Assembly: GCA_963817375.1 (NCBI GenBank)
Contig: CAWFOB010000007.1
Location: forward strand, 124,001-188,000
Reading direction: 5' to 3'
Origin: JACVRM01 sp963817375
GTDB lineage: Bacteria; Actinomycetota; Thermoleophilia; Gaiellales; Gaiellaceae
DNA: 64,000 bases
Positions 55,304 through 62,858 of the stretch are shown here, piece after piece. The first letter of the stretch is position 1, and every line of letters starts with the position of its first letter. The translations under genes and the position numbers were made by a program. Below the pieces are notes generated by a model. The model was not told the DNA's origin. It searched no databases and saw nothing but the letters and a program-made list of their open reading frames with translations.

Positions 55304-56979
55304 GGCGGGCGCTCTCCGCCTACCGCGGGGTCGTCGAGATCCGCGAGGCTCGCGTGCTGATCGGCGCGAGCGCGGCCTCGCAGATCGGCGACTGGCTCTA
55401 TAACGCGGCGCTCCTCGGCTACGTCTTCGGCGCGACGCATTCGGTGGCATGGGTCGGCGCGGCGACGATCTGCCGCCTGCTTCCCTTCGTGCTCCTCGGG
55501 CCATTCGGCGGTGCGATCGCGGATCGCCACTCCCGGCGCGCGGTGCTCGTCGCCGGGAGCCTCGTGCGCCTGGCGCTCATGCTCGTGCTGGCGGCGGTGG
55601 TCGCCGGCGACGGCCCGGTCGCGCTCGTGATCGGCATCGTCGCGCTCGCATCCGCGGCGGGCGCCGCGGAGCGTCCTGCTGCGCTTGCCTTGCTGCCGCG
55701 GCTTGTCGGAGAGGCGCGCATCGGGCCCGCCAACGCCCTGCTGCACACGGTCCAGGACCTGGCCGTCATCATCGGCCCCGCGATCGGCGCCTTCCTGCTG
55801 GCCGTCTGGTCGGCGCCCGCGGCATTCATCGCCAACGCCGCGACGTTCGCCGTCGCCGCGCTGCTGTTCGCGACGCTCGGCACGCACAGGGTGCCGGTGT
55901 CGTCCGCGTGGAGCCGCGGCGCGGCGGCCGGCATCCTCGAAGGGCTCCGGACGGCGCGCGTCACCCGGTACGTGCTCCCGCTGTTCGCGCTGGTGGCGAT
56001 GGTCGAGCTCACGTACGGGGCGCAGACGGTTCAGCTCGTTGTCTACGCCGATCGCTCCCTGGGGCTCGGAACAGGCGGCTACGGGCTCCTGCTCGCGGCA
56101 TCGGGCGTCGGCGGTCTCGCCAGCGCCGTCTTCAACGGACAGCTCGCGACGGCACGGCGCCTCACGCTCGTCGTGGTCGGCGCCGCGGTGATTGCCTGCG
56201 CCACGCAGCTCGTCTACCCGAGCACCGACATCCTGATCGTCGTGCTCGTCGCCAGCGTCGCCGGCGGCGCCGGCCTCGTCTGCTGCGAGGTCGTGAGCGA
56301 GACGGTGCTCGCGCGCGTGACGCCCAGTGAGACGCTCGGCCGGATTGCCGGGCTGTTTGACGCCAGCTCGATCGGGGCGATGGTCGCCGGCGCGGTGCTG
56401 GCGTCGATCCTCGTCAACCGCACGTCGCTCGACACGAGCTTCTGGATCCTCGGCGCCGCGACCGTCCTCGTGGCCGTGTCGTGCACCGTCGGCCTGCGCG
56501 GTCTCGACCAGGCGAGCCGCAAGCGCACCGAGGCGCTCGCGTGGCGCATGGCGCTGATCGAGCACCTGCCGATTACGCAGGGGTCGCCGCAGCTCGTCCT
56601 CGAGCAGCTCGCATCGTCCTCACAGCTGTGCCCGCTGCCGGCCGGTGTCGACGTCGTCGTGCAGGGCAGCCCGGCGCACGCCTTCTACGCGATCGAGGAG
56701 GGGCGCGTCGTCGTGCATCGAGACGGCGTCGTGCTCGCGCATCGCGAGGCCGGGGAGAGCTTCGGCGAGCGCGGGCTGCTGGACAACGCACCGCGCAACG
56801 CCACGGTGACCACGGAGGTGCCGACAACCGTGCTGCGGATCGACGGGGGCGTTCTGCTGGACACGCTCGAACGGGCGCCGATACTGACGACCGCGCTCAA
56901 CCGGAGCAAGGCAGGCCGGGGTGTAGTCGACGCGGACGAGGCGGCGCCCGTCGACGATCCGACATGGGCCAAGGTATGA
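55300..56979 (+). CDS. MFS transporter fused to a C-terminal cyclic-nucleotide-binding domain
   Basis: 559 aa. Residues 1-405 are an MFS permease: GDWLYNAALLGYVF, GPFGGAIADRHSRRAVLVAGSLVRLALM (motif A-like), and about twelve helices. Residues 430-545 are a CNB domain (QLCPLPAGVDVVVQGSPAHAFYAIEEGRVVVHRDG) with a complete phosphate-binding cassette FGERGLLDNAPRNATV. Such a fusion implies that transport is gated by a cyclic nucleotide. GTG start overlaps the kinase stop (GTGA); the stop overlaps the ATP-grasp ATG (ATGA). The transported compound is unknown; the next gene suggests a peptide or amino-acid conjugate. Confidence 0.87.
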   Translation: MRRALSAYRGVVEIREARVLIGASAASQIGDWLYNAALLGYVFGATHSVAWVGAATICRLLPFVLLGPFGGAIADRHSRRAVLVAGSLVRLALMLVLAAVVAGDGPVALVIGIVALASAAGAAERPAALALLPRLVGEARIGPANALLHTVQDLAVIIGPAIGAFLLAVWSAPAAFIANAATFAVAALLFATLGTHRVPVSSAWSRGAAAGILEGLRTARVTRYVLPLFALVAMVELTYGAQTVQLVVYADRSLGLGTGGYGLLLAASGVGGLASAVFNGQLATARRLTLVVVGAAVIACATQLVYPSTDILIVVLVASVAGGAGLVCCEVVSETVLARVTPSETLGRIAGLFDASSIGAMVAGAVLASILVNRTSLDTSFWILGAATVLVAVSCTVGLRGLDQASRKRTEALAWRMALIEHLPITQGSPQLVLEQLASSSQLCPLPAGVDVVVQGSPAHAFYAIEEGRVVVHRDGVVLAHREAGESFGERGLLDNAPRNATVTTEVPTTVLRIDGGVLLDTLERAPILTTALNRSKAGRGVVDADEAAPVDDPTWAKV

Positions 56980-58256
56980 GCCTCGACGGGGCCACGGTGG
57001 TGGCCGTGGGCGCCGGCTACCCCGGGAAGCGGCGGATCTACGAGCGGATCGCTCAGCTGGGCGCGCGCCTCGTCGTCGTGGACGAGCCCGGGCACTGGTC
57101 GAAGCAGCTCGCCCACGACGGCGTGGCCTCCGACTGGGTCGCGGCCGAGATCGCAGGCGACGCCGACGCGGATGCGGCCGCCGTCGTCGACGCGTTGTCC
57201 ACCGCGGGGATTCGCCCGGATGCCGTGCTGACGTTCTGGGAGGAGTTCCCGCCCGTGGTCGCTCGGACGGCGGCCGCGCTCGGCGTGCCCGGGAACCCGG
57301 TCGAGGCCGCGGATGCGGCGCGCAGCAAGCTGCGGACGCGAGAGGCGTCCGAGCGCGCCGGCCTCCCGACGCCGCGCTCGCGGCGCGTCCAGTCGCTCGA
57401 CGAGCTCTACGCCGCCGCGGCCGACGTCGGCTTCCCCGCCGTCGTGAAGCCGGAGTTCGGCCACAGCCAGGTCGGCTGCATCCGGGTCGACTCGTTCGAG
57501 TCGCTGCCCGACATCTACTGGCTCGTCCAGAAACAGGTCGAGACGACGGACGTCGTCCACTTCCGCGCGCACAACGACCTCCTCCTGGAGGAGTACCTCG
57601 ACGGCGTCGAGTTCGACGTCGACCTGGTGCTCGAGGACGGCGAATGCGTCTTCTCGAGCGTCTCGCAGCAGGCGCCGACGCCGGAGCCGTCGTTCCAGGA
57701 AACGGGACTGCACTGCCCGCCCGACTACTCCGCGAAGCAGGTCCGCCGCCTCGTCGACCTCAGCGTCGCGACGGTCCACGCGTTCGGGTTCTCGCGCGGC
57801 GTCCTGCACGTCGAGGGCAAGTGCACGAGCAAAGGGCCGCGCATCGTCGAGGTCAACGCCCGCATGGGCGGCGGCAGGATCCACCAGGTCGTCGAAGCCG
57901 TGTGGGGCGTCGATCTGATCGAGGCGCACGTGCGCGGCGCGCTCGGATTGCCGCAGCGGCTGGAGCCGAGCCGGAAGCCGCGCTGCACGGTCGTCGACAC
58001 GCTCCTCTACGCGCCGGCGTCGGGCCGGCTGGACGCGCTGCCGCTCTCCGAGCCGGCCGCGGCAGAGGCCGACTTCGGGCCCTTTGTCGACGTCTCGGCA
58101 GAGGTTGGTGACGAGGTCGACGGTCCGGACCGCGTGTTCTCGACGTTGCTCGTCGAGGTCTATGTCGGCGCCGGGAACCTCAAGCGCGCGCGGGCGCTGT
58201 GCGGCGAGGTGCTGCGCCAGGCGCCGGTCGTAGTTCCGGTCGCAGCCGCCGTCTGA
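56976..58256 (+). CDS. ATP-grasp ligase, amino-acid/peptide ligase-like
   Basis: 426 aa. The N-terminal part (VVAVGAGYPGKRRIYERIAQLGARLVVVDEP) is a nucleotide-like fold, the middle has GFPAVVKPEFGHSQVGCIRV with the ATP Lys, LLLEEYLDGVEFDVDLVL, and the metal-binding end EVNARMGGGRIHQVV with Glu and Asn. The EVNARMGG motif and order resemble carnosine synthase and L-amino-acid ligases such as BacD. Predicted to join a carboxylate to an amine using ATP. The product may be the cargo of the transporter upstream, whose stop it overlaps. Substrates cannot be named. Confidence 0.82.
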   Translation: MSLDGATVVAVGAGYPGKRRIYERIAQLGARLVVVDEPGHWSKQLAHDGVASDWVAAEIAGDADADAAAVVDALSTAGIRPDAVLTFWEEFPPVVARTAAALGVPGNPVEAADAARSKLRTREASERAGLPTPRSRRVQSLDELYAAAADVGFPAVVKPEFGHSQVGCIRVDSFESLPDIYWLVQKQVETTDVVHFRAHNDLLLEEYLDGVEFDVDLVLEDGECVFSSVSQQAPTPEPSFQETGLHCPPDYSAKQVRRLVDLSVATVHAFGFSRGVLHVEGKCTSKGPRIVEVNARMGGGRIHQVVEAVWGVDLIEAHVRGALGLPQRLEPSRKPRCTVVDTLLYAPASGRLDALPLSEPAAAEADFGPFVDVSAEVGDEVDGPDRVFSTLLVEVYVGAGNLKRARALCGEVLRQAPVVVPVAAAV

Positions 58257-58327
58257 AACGGCCGAACCGCGGCGGGCCCGCGTGCGAATCAGGGAGGCAA
58301 ACGCACCCGGACGAAGGAGCGACTCAC

Positions 58328-58723
58328 ATGCGTTTCATCCCGACCAAGTTCCACGCCCCGCTCGACTACATCGTGGGCGCCGTGCTGATCGCCGGGCCGT
58401 GGATCTTCCAGTACTCGGACAGCACGCGCGCGACGGTCATCTCGATCGTCCTCGGCATCGGGCTGATCGCGTACAGCCTGTTCACGAACTACGAGCTCGG
58501 CGTCTGGAAGGTCGCGCCGATGGCCGTGCACAACATCATCGACATCGTCGCGGGCGCCGTGCTCGCGCTGTCGCCCTGGCTCTTCGGCTTCGCGGACGAC
58601 GGCACGCAGTTCTGGCTTCCGTTCGTCGTGATCGGTGTGGCCGCGATCTTCCTCGGCCTCACCACCAAGCAGGGCAGCTACAGCTACCGCAGGGCCGAGT
58701 CGCCGCACGCCGCGGCCGGCTGA
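58328..58723 (+). CDS. SPW-repeat membrane protein
   Basis: 131 aa with four helices in two related halves. Each half starts with a Phe-His/His-Asn helix entry and holds a Pro-Trp motif: AGPWIFQYSDST and LSPWLFGFADDG, the SPW signature. FHAPLDYIVGAVLIAGPWIF and VHNIIDIVAGAVLALSPWLF align. Role unknown. ATG 58328 has GAAGGAG 8 nt upstream. Confidence 0.85.
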   Translation: MRFIPTKFHAPLDYIVGAVLIAGPWIFQYSDSTRATVISIVLGIGLIAYSLFTNYELGVWKVAPMAVHNIIDIVAGAVLALSPWLFGFADDGTQFWLPFVVIGVAAIFLGLTTKQGSYSYRRAESPHAAAG

Positions 58724-58735
58724 TCTCCGCTTTCC

Positions 58736-58765
58736 GGGCGGCGGGCGCGTCCGCGCCTGCCGCCC
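58736..58765 (+). terminator. 14-bp hairpin after the SPW gene
   Basis: GGGCGGCGGGCGCG pairs with CGCGCCTGCCGCCC (one G-U) around a 2-nt loop, 12 nt after the stop. A second small palindrome (GAACCT-G-AGGTTC) follows at 58766-58778. Likely terminator of the upstream operon. Confidence 0.6.
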
Positions 58766-58833
58766 GAACCTGAGGTTCTCGGGCGCATTCCGCTCGGGCG
58801 GCACGGACGGAGCGGCCGCGAGAGGATGCGCCG

Positions 58834-59493
58834 GTGTCCGATGCGGCCGAGCTGTTTCTCCTGGCGGTCGCGTCGGCGTTCTGGCCGACGCTGATCCTCG
58901 TTGACGTGCTCGCGTTCCGGTTGGAGCGCCCGATCAGGATCCTGGTCGCTTTCCTCGCGGGCGCGCTCCTCACGACGGTGGCGATCGGGATCGTCGTCGT
59001 GTTCGTCCTCCAGGGCAGCAGCCTCACCTCGGGCTCCCGCTCGACGTTCCGCCCGGCGGTGTATCTCGTCGGCGGGGCGCTCGCCCTTGCCGCCGCCTAC
59101 GCGGTGAACCGGACGCGCGGCCGGCCACGCGAGCCGGGCAAGCCTTCGCCCGCGCAGCGTGCCGTCGGCGGCGGGGTCGCCGTCGCGTTCGTCGCCGGCG
59201 TCATCCTGGACATCATCCCGGGCGTCTTCCCCTTCGTGGCGCTGGCGCAGATCGCGGAGCTGGACGCCTCGAACGGCGCGAAGGTCGCCGCGATCGTGGC
59301 CTTCTACCTGGTCATGTTCGCGTTCATCGAGGTGCCGATCGTCGCGTACCTCGTTGCGCCGGCGCGCACGGCCGACGCGATCGCGCGCTTCAACGCCTGG
59401 CTCGATCGCAACGGCCGCCTCTTCGCGACGGTGGTACTTGCCGGCGTCGGTGTCTACCTCATCGCTCGCGGCCTCGTGCTGGTCGCAACCTGA
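58834..59493 (+). CDS. Six-helix membrane protein, GAP/Sap family-like
   Basis: 219 aa. Six hydrophobic segments; PTLILVDVLAFRLERPIRILVAFLAGALLTTVAIG and FVAGVILDIIPGVFPFVALAQIAE resemble the actinobacterial GAP (Sap) family linked in mycobacteria to delivery of cell-wall lipids. GTG start with GAGGAT 6 nt upstream. Substrate unknown. Confidence 0.7.
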   Translation: MSDAAELFLLAVASAFWPTLILVDVLAFRLERPIRILVAFLAGALLTTVAIGIVVVFVLQGSSLTSGSRSTFRPAVYLVGGALALAAAYAVNRTRGRPREPGKPSPAQRAVGGGVAVAFVAGVILDIIPGVFPFVALAQIAELDASNGAKVAAIVAFYLVMFAFIEVPIVAYLVAPARTADAIARFNAWLDRNGRLFATVVLAGVGVYLIARGLVLVAT

Positions 59494-59497
59494 GCAA

Positions 59498-60052
59498 TCA
59501 CGAGCTCGCCTCGGACGCAAGGGGCCACGGAACGCGTGCCGGCACGTAGTCGCCCGGCCAGTCGCTGTACGCCTCGTCCGGCTCGGTCGTCTCGGTGGCC
59601 GCGGACGCGCCGTACTTCGCCGCCACCTCGCTGACCGGGTAGTGGATCGTCTCCACCTCGGGCCGCGCGCCGATCATGAGGACCACGGACGGGCCGTCGC
59701 CTGCGCCGACGATCACGTGGTGGATGTTGGCCGGGCAGTGGAAGTAGTCCCACTGCCGCAGCGGCCGTTCCTCGTCCTCGACGATCAGCGTGCACTCGCC
59801 GGAGAGCACGAGGAACCCCTCCTGGACGCCCTCGGAGTGATAGAGCGCGTTCGGGTCCCCGGGCCAGAGCACGCGGACGTTGACGCCGAGGTCGGTGAAC
59901 GGCGCCTCCCGCGGCTCGAGCGGGTACAGCGCGCCGCCCTTCTCCTCGTTCCGGACCGCGAGCGCCTCCGCGAGGTTGTGGATGAACCACCCGTCCGATG
60001 CGACGTAGCGGCCGTACGGGGTCTCTTCCGAACGTGCTTCCTCGATGGGCAT
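59498..60052 (-). CDS. Cupin-domain protein
   Basis: 184 aa. LWPGDPNALYHSEGVQEGFLVLSGECTLIVEDEERPLRQWDYFHCPANIHHVIVGAGDGPSVVLMIGAR is one cupin barrel with candidate metal ligands His, Glu and two His. No second domain. AAGGAGGACC just before ATG 60052 is a strong ribosome site. Function (oxygenase, isomerase or binding protein) cannot be told. Same strand as and 25 nt after the DUF2252 gene, so probably co-transcribed. Confidence 0.82.
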   Translation of the reverse strand: MPIEEARSEETPYGRYVASDGWFIHNLAEALAVRNEEKGGALYPLEPREAPFTDLGVNVRVLWPGDPNALYHSEGVQEGFLVLSGECTLIVEDEERPLRQWDYFHCPANIHHVIVGAGDGPSVVLMIGARPEVETIHYPVSEVAAKYGASAATETTEPDEAYSDWPGDYVPARVPWPLASEASS

Positions 60053-60077
60053 GGTCCTCCTTGGTGTCGACAGGTGG

Positions 60078-61526
60078 CTACAGACTGGTCTCGGTCTGGA
60101 TGCGGCCGGTCTTGACGGCTTGGGCGAATGCCTCGTAGTCGCGCTCGTTCTGATCGGCGTAGGCGGTGGCAAACCGGGCGATCCCCCGGTCGAATGCGTC
60201 GCCCTTGCCCAGATACGTGGCGATCGCGATCCGGTCTCCCCAGCGCGCGTGGGCACGAGCGAGCGTCGCGCCGCACAGCTCCGCGTAGACCGTCGCGCCC
60301 TGGATACGAAAGGTCTCCGGCTCGACGCTGCCCTTCCAGTCGTGCAGCTGCCTGGTGTAGTAGTCGCGCTGCCGCCCATCCAGGCCGGTGACTCGCCACC
60401 AGCCCAGGAAGATGTCGGTCGCCGCCTGCATCAGGTGCTGGCCGACGACCACGCGCTGGCCGCAGTTCGAGTACGTGCTGTCTCGCAGGAACCGCTCCAG
60501 GACCGACGGTTGCGCCTCCTTGGACTGCAGGATCAAGGGGTCGTTCTCGTCGCGGCCGACGAAAAGGTGGATCCACGCATGCGTGCCGACGCTCCCGACC
60601 CCCACGACCTTGCGTGCGGTGTCGACGAGTCGGTACTCCTCGAGCGGATGGTGCTCCCGCGCCAGCGAGTCCCGGTACGTGCTGACCAGGGTGCCGATCC
60701 AGGCATCGAGCTCGTCCTGCCCGGTGCCCGGAGGTGCAAGATCATGAAGCGGCACGATCAGCGGTGGATCCGCAACGAACCGCAACTCGCCGTCCACGAC
60801 GTCGGCTCGCTTCGAGAAGGCACGCAGGTGGTCGCGCGTCCGCGCCTTCGCGAGGTCGTCCACCGCTTCGGCGGCCTCGGCCTTGCCGAGGCGTTTCTGC
60901 CGGACCGCGTCGTCGATCCCGGCCAGGATCTCGTCACCGTCGATGTGGTCGTACCAGACGTCGAGCGCTCGCATCTTCGAGGCGCGCCGCATGACCGTGC
61001 GATAGGCCGCGACCGCCGCGATGACGACGTCGCGACGGTCCGAGCCGCTGAAGCCCAGCTCGCGCCCGCAGACCTCGAAGCTGGCCGCAAGCCGCTTGAC
61101 GTCCCACTCCCAGGGGCCAGGAAGGGTCTCGTCGAAGTCGTTGATGTCGAACAGCATCTTCCGCTCGGGTGACGCGAAGACCCCGAAGTTCGAGAGGTGG
61201 GCGTCGCCGCAGAGCTGAACCGTGATGCCCGCGCGCGGGGTTGGCGCGAGATCGGCCGCCATGATCAGCGCTGCGCCCCGGAAGAAGGTGAACGGCGACG
61301 CGAGCATTCGCCCGTGGCGCACCGGGACAAGCTCCGCCACCCGGTCCGCGCCCTGCTCCTCGATCAGCGCAACCGGATCGGGCCGATCGTGCGCCGGCTT
61401 CCACTCTCCGTGGCTCAACCTCGGCGCACCGATCCGGGCAGCCTTCCCTCGCTCGATCCGCTCCGCGGTCGTGAGCGGCTGGCCACCGGGGCCTCTCGGA
61501 CGTTCCATCGGCGTCGGCGACGGCAT
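60078..61526 (-). CDS. DUF2252 family protein
   Basis: 482 aa. ASPFTFFRGAALIMAADL, CGDAHLSNFGVFASPERKMLFDINDFDETLPGPWEWDVKRLAAS and VDTARKVVGVGSVGTHAWIHLFVGRDENDPLILQSKEA are the conserved blocks of DUF2252. GDAHLSNFG and INDFDET look like the catalytic and metal loops of aminoglycoside-phosphotransferase-type kinases, so a small-molecule kinase fold is likely. Substrate unknown. Common in soil actinobacteria. Confidence 0.85.
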   Translation of the reverse strand: MPSPTPMERPRGPGGQPLTTAERIERGKAARIGAPRLSHGEWKPAHDRPDPVALIEEQGADRVAELVPVRHGRMLASPFTFFRGAALIMAADLAPTPRAGITVQLCGDAHLSNFGVFASPERKMLFDINDFDETLPGPWEWDVKRLAASFEVCGRELGFSGSDRRDVVIAAVAAYRTVMRRASKMRALDVWYDHIDGDEILAGIDDAVRQKRLGKAEAAEAVDDLAKARTRDHLRAFSKRADVVDGELRFVADPPLIVPLHDLAPPGTGQDELDAWIGTLVSTYRDSLAREHHPLEEYRLVDTARKVVGVGSVGTHAWIHLFVGRDENDPLILQSKEAQPSVLERFLRDSTYSNCGQRVVVGQHLMQAATDIFLGWWRVTGLDGRQRDYYTRQLHDWKGSVEPETFRIQGATVYAELCGATLARAHARWGDRIAIATYLGKGDAFDRGIARFATAYADQNERDYEAFAQAVKTGRIQTETSL

Positions 61527-61555
61527 CGTCGGCGGGCCCCCCGGGCGCTTCGTCT

Positions 61556-61777
61556 TCAGATCGACTCGCGGAGCGCGTCGGCTGCGGCCTGCAGCCGCTG
61601 ACTGACCTCGGCCAGCTCTCGCGCCGCCAGGTCGATCCGCTCCTGCTGAACCTCGGCGCGCTCCTGCTGGCTGTTGGCGCGTTCCTTGAGCCGACGCTCG
61701 AGGTCGTCGACGTGTCGGGTGAGATCCGCGAGCTGGGCTGCGACGATCGCGATGTCGTCTTTAGCCGTCACATGCAC
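61556..61777 (-). CDS. Small coiled-coil protein
   Basis: 73 aa from GTG 61777. Almost the whole protein is a heptad-rich helix (IVAAQLADLTRHVDDLERRLKERANSQQERAEVQQERIDLAARELAEVSQRLQAAADALRESI). GTG 61771 and ATG 61864 are alternative starts; the longer form adds a Pro/Cys-containing N-terminus with poorer codon pattern. No family known. Confidence 0.55.
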   Translation of the reverse strand: MHVTAKDDIAIVAAQLADLTRHVDDLERRLKERANSQQERAEVQQERIDLAARELAEVSQRLQAAADALRESI

Positions 61778-62243
61778 GATCAGATCACAGGGCCGTTTCG
61801 GGAGCAAATAGGGCGTAGGATGGACGTACCGGCCCTGCGCACAGATTCTGGCCCGAGCCCGCAACCCACCGACGCGCGAAGCGCGCGAGGCGACGAGCTC
61901 CAGGCAAACGGAGTTCGCGCGTGGGGCCGGAATCTCGCGTGTCCTTCGCGCACCGGGGAACGGCGCAGAACTGAAAAGGGCGGCCGCGCCGTCCGGACGG
62001 CCGCCCCTTCCGGTGTCTCGGGTCGGCGCTTACTTAGGCTGCGCGCCGATCTGCTTGAGGAGCCCGCTGCCCGAGACGTTAACGTTCGAATTGTCACAAA
62101 CGTGCTATGGTTGATGCTGCGCGTAGACCTAGCGCGGAAGCCGCGGAGGCTTCGCATCCTCTCCTCGACTGCCACTCCAGGCCTTGGTGCCCGGGAGACC
62201 CCGGCGCGCGGGGTTCTTCAACGATCGTCAAGAGGAGAGTGCT
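61778..62243. other. Noncoding stretch with a gene remnant, terminator and leader
   Basis: Three things are visible. On the minus strand 62030-62095 is open and would encode the C-terminal-looking NVNVSGSGLLKQIGAQPK, with no start codon, followed by a terminator. Near 62097-62112 GTGCTATGGT resembles an extended -10. From there to 62243 runs a possible leader of about 130 nt with hairpins AAGCC/GGCTT and ACCCCG/CGGGGT (about 62201-62217). The left part (61778-61970) shows nothing clear beyond the upstream region of the coiled-coil gene. Confidence 0.45.
61978..62006 (-). terminator. Rho-independent terminator, minus strand
   Basis: GGGCGGCCG (61978-61986) pairs with CGGCCGCCC (61998-62006), with an inner CCGTCCGGACGG palindrome. 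Read on the minus strand the stem is followed by CTTTTC. It serves the remnant reading frame ending at 62030 rather than any intact gene. Confidence 0.65.
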
Positions 62244-62411
62244 GTGAGCGAGCCGACTGCACCGCTGCATGAGTATTCGCACGACAAGCCCGTCGAGGCC
62301 GAGAAGGTCAACGGGGCGAGCGAGAGTCGCACGGCCGGGCTGACCACGCTGCCCGACAAGCGGCCGTCCCGACGGTTCTTCGGTCTGCTGCCCGGCCGGC
62401 GCAGCGCCTGA
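62244..62411 (+). CDS. Small basic protein, 55 aa
   Basis: MSEPTAPLHEYSHDKPVEAE at the N-terminus, ending KRPSRRFFGLLPGRRSA. AGAGGAGAG 4 nt before GTG 62244 is a good ribosome site. Unstructured and polar; no family. Followed 11 nt later by another small gene on the same strand. Confidence 0.55.
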   Translation: MSEPTAPLHEYSHDKPVEAEKVNGASESRTAGLTTLPDKRPSRRFFGLLPGRRSA

Positions 62412-62422
62412 AGAGTGAGCGC

Positions 62423-62785
62423 GTGACGGTCGAAAACGCGCGTCGCCACGGCCACGCCGACCCGCGCTTCGCTGCTCGCCCGCGCCTCCGCCTGATCATG
62501 GGCGGCGACGCACCGACGACCGACGGGGTCGAGCAGGTGGTTCACGAGCCACGAGGGCTGACGCTGACCGAGGCGCACGACGACGTCAGCGCATGGGAGA
62601 ACGAGGGCGGGCGGTATGCGACGGCCGACGTGAAGGCCGGGAAGCTGCGGTCGGCGCTGGACTGGCTCGCATTCCGCGAATGGTTCTTCCCGGATCGTCT
62701 CCTTCACGACTTCGAAGCCGTCAGGGCCTACGCGGCCTATCGAGCCGCGGGCCTCGTTCGTCCGGTTTCGGCCGCAATTCCGTAG
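62423..62785 (+). CDS. Hypothetical protein, 120 aa
   Basis: 120 aa, no recognised family. The C-terminal half (VSAWENEGGRYATADVKAGKLRSALDWLAFREWFFPDRLLHDFEAVRAYAAYRAAG) is helical and rich in aromatic residues. GTG 62423 follows the 55-aa gene closely, suggesting one transcript. Convergent with polyphosphate kinase. Confidence 0.6.
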   Translation: MTVENARRHGHADPRFAARPRLRLIMGGDAPTTDGVEQVVHEPRGLTLTEAHDDVSAWENEGGRYATADVKAGKLRSALDWLAFREWFFPDRLLHDFEAVRAYAAYRAAGLVRPVSAAIP

Positions 62786-62858
62786 CAGTCGCGCTGCCCT
62801 CGGGCTGATGCAGAGTCGGGGCAGCCAGCCTAAGTGCGCCGGCCGATCGGCCTAGGCG

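Noticed and set aside
62113..62243. Riboswitch in the leader of the 55-aa protein
   Set aside because: Hairpins are present but I recognise no conserved aptamer core.
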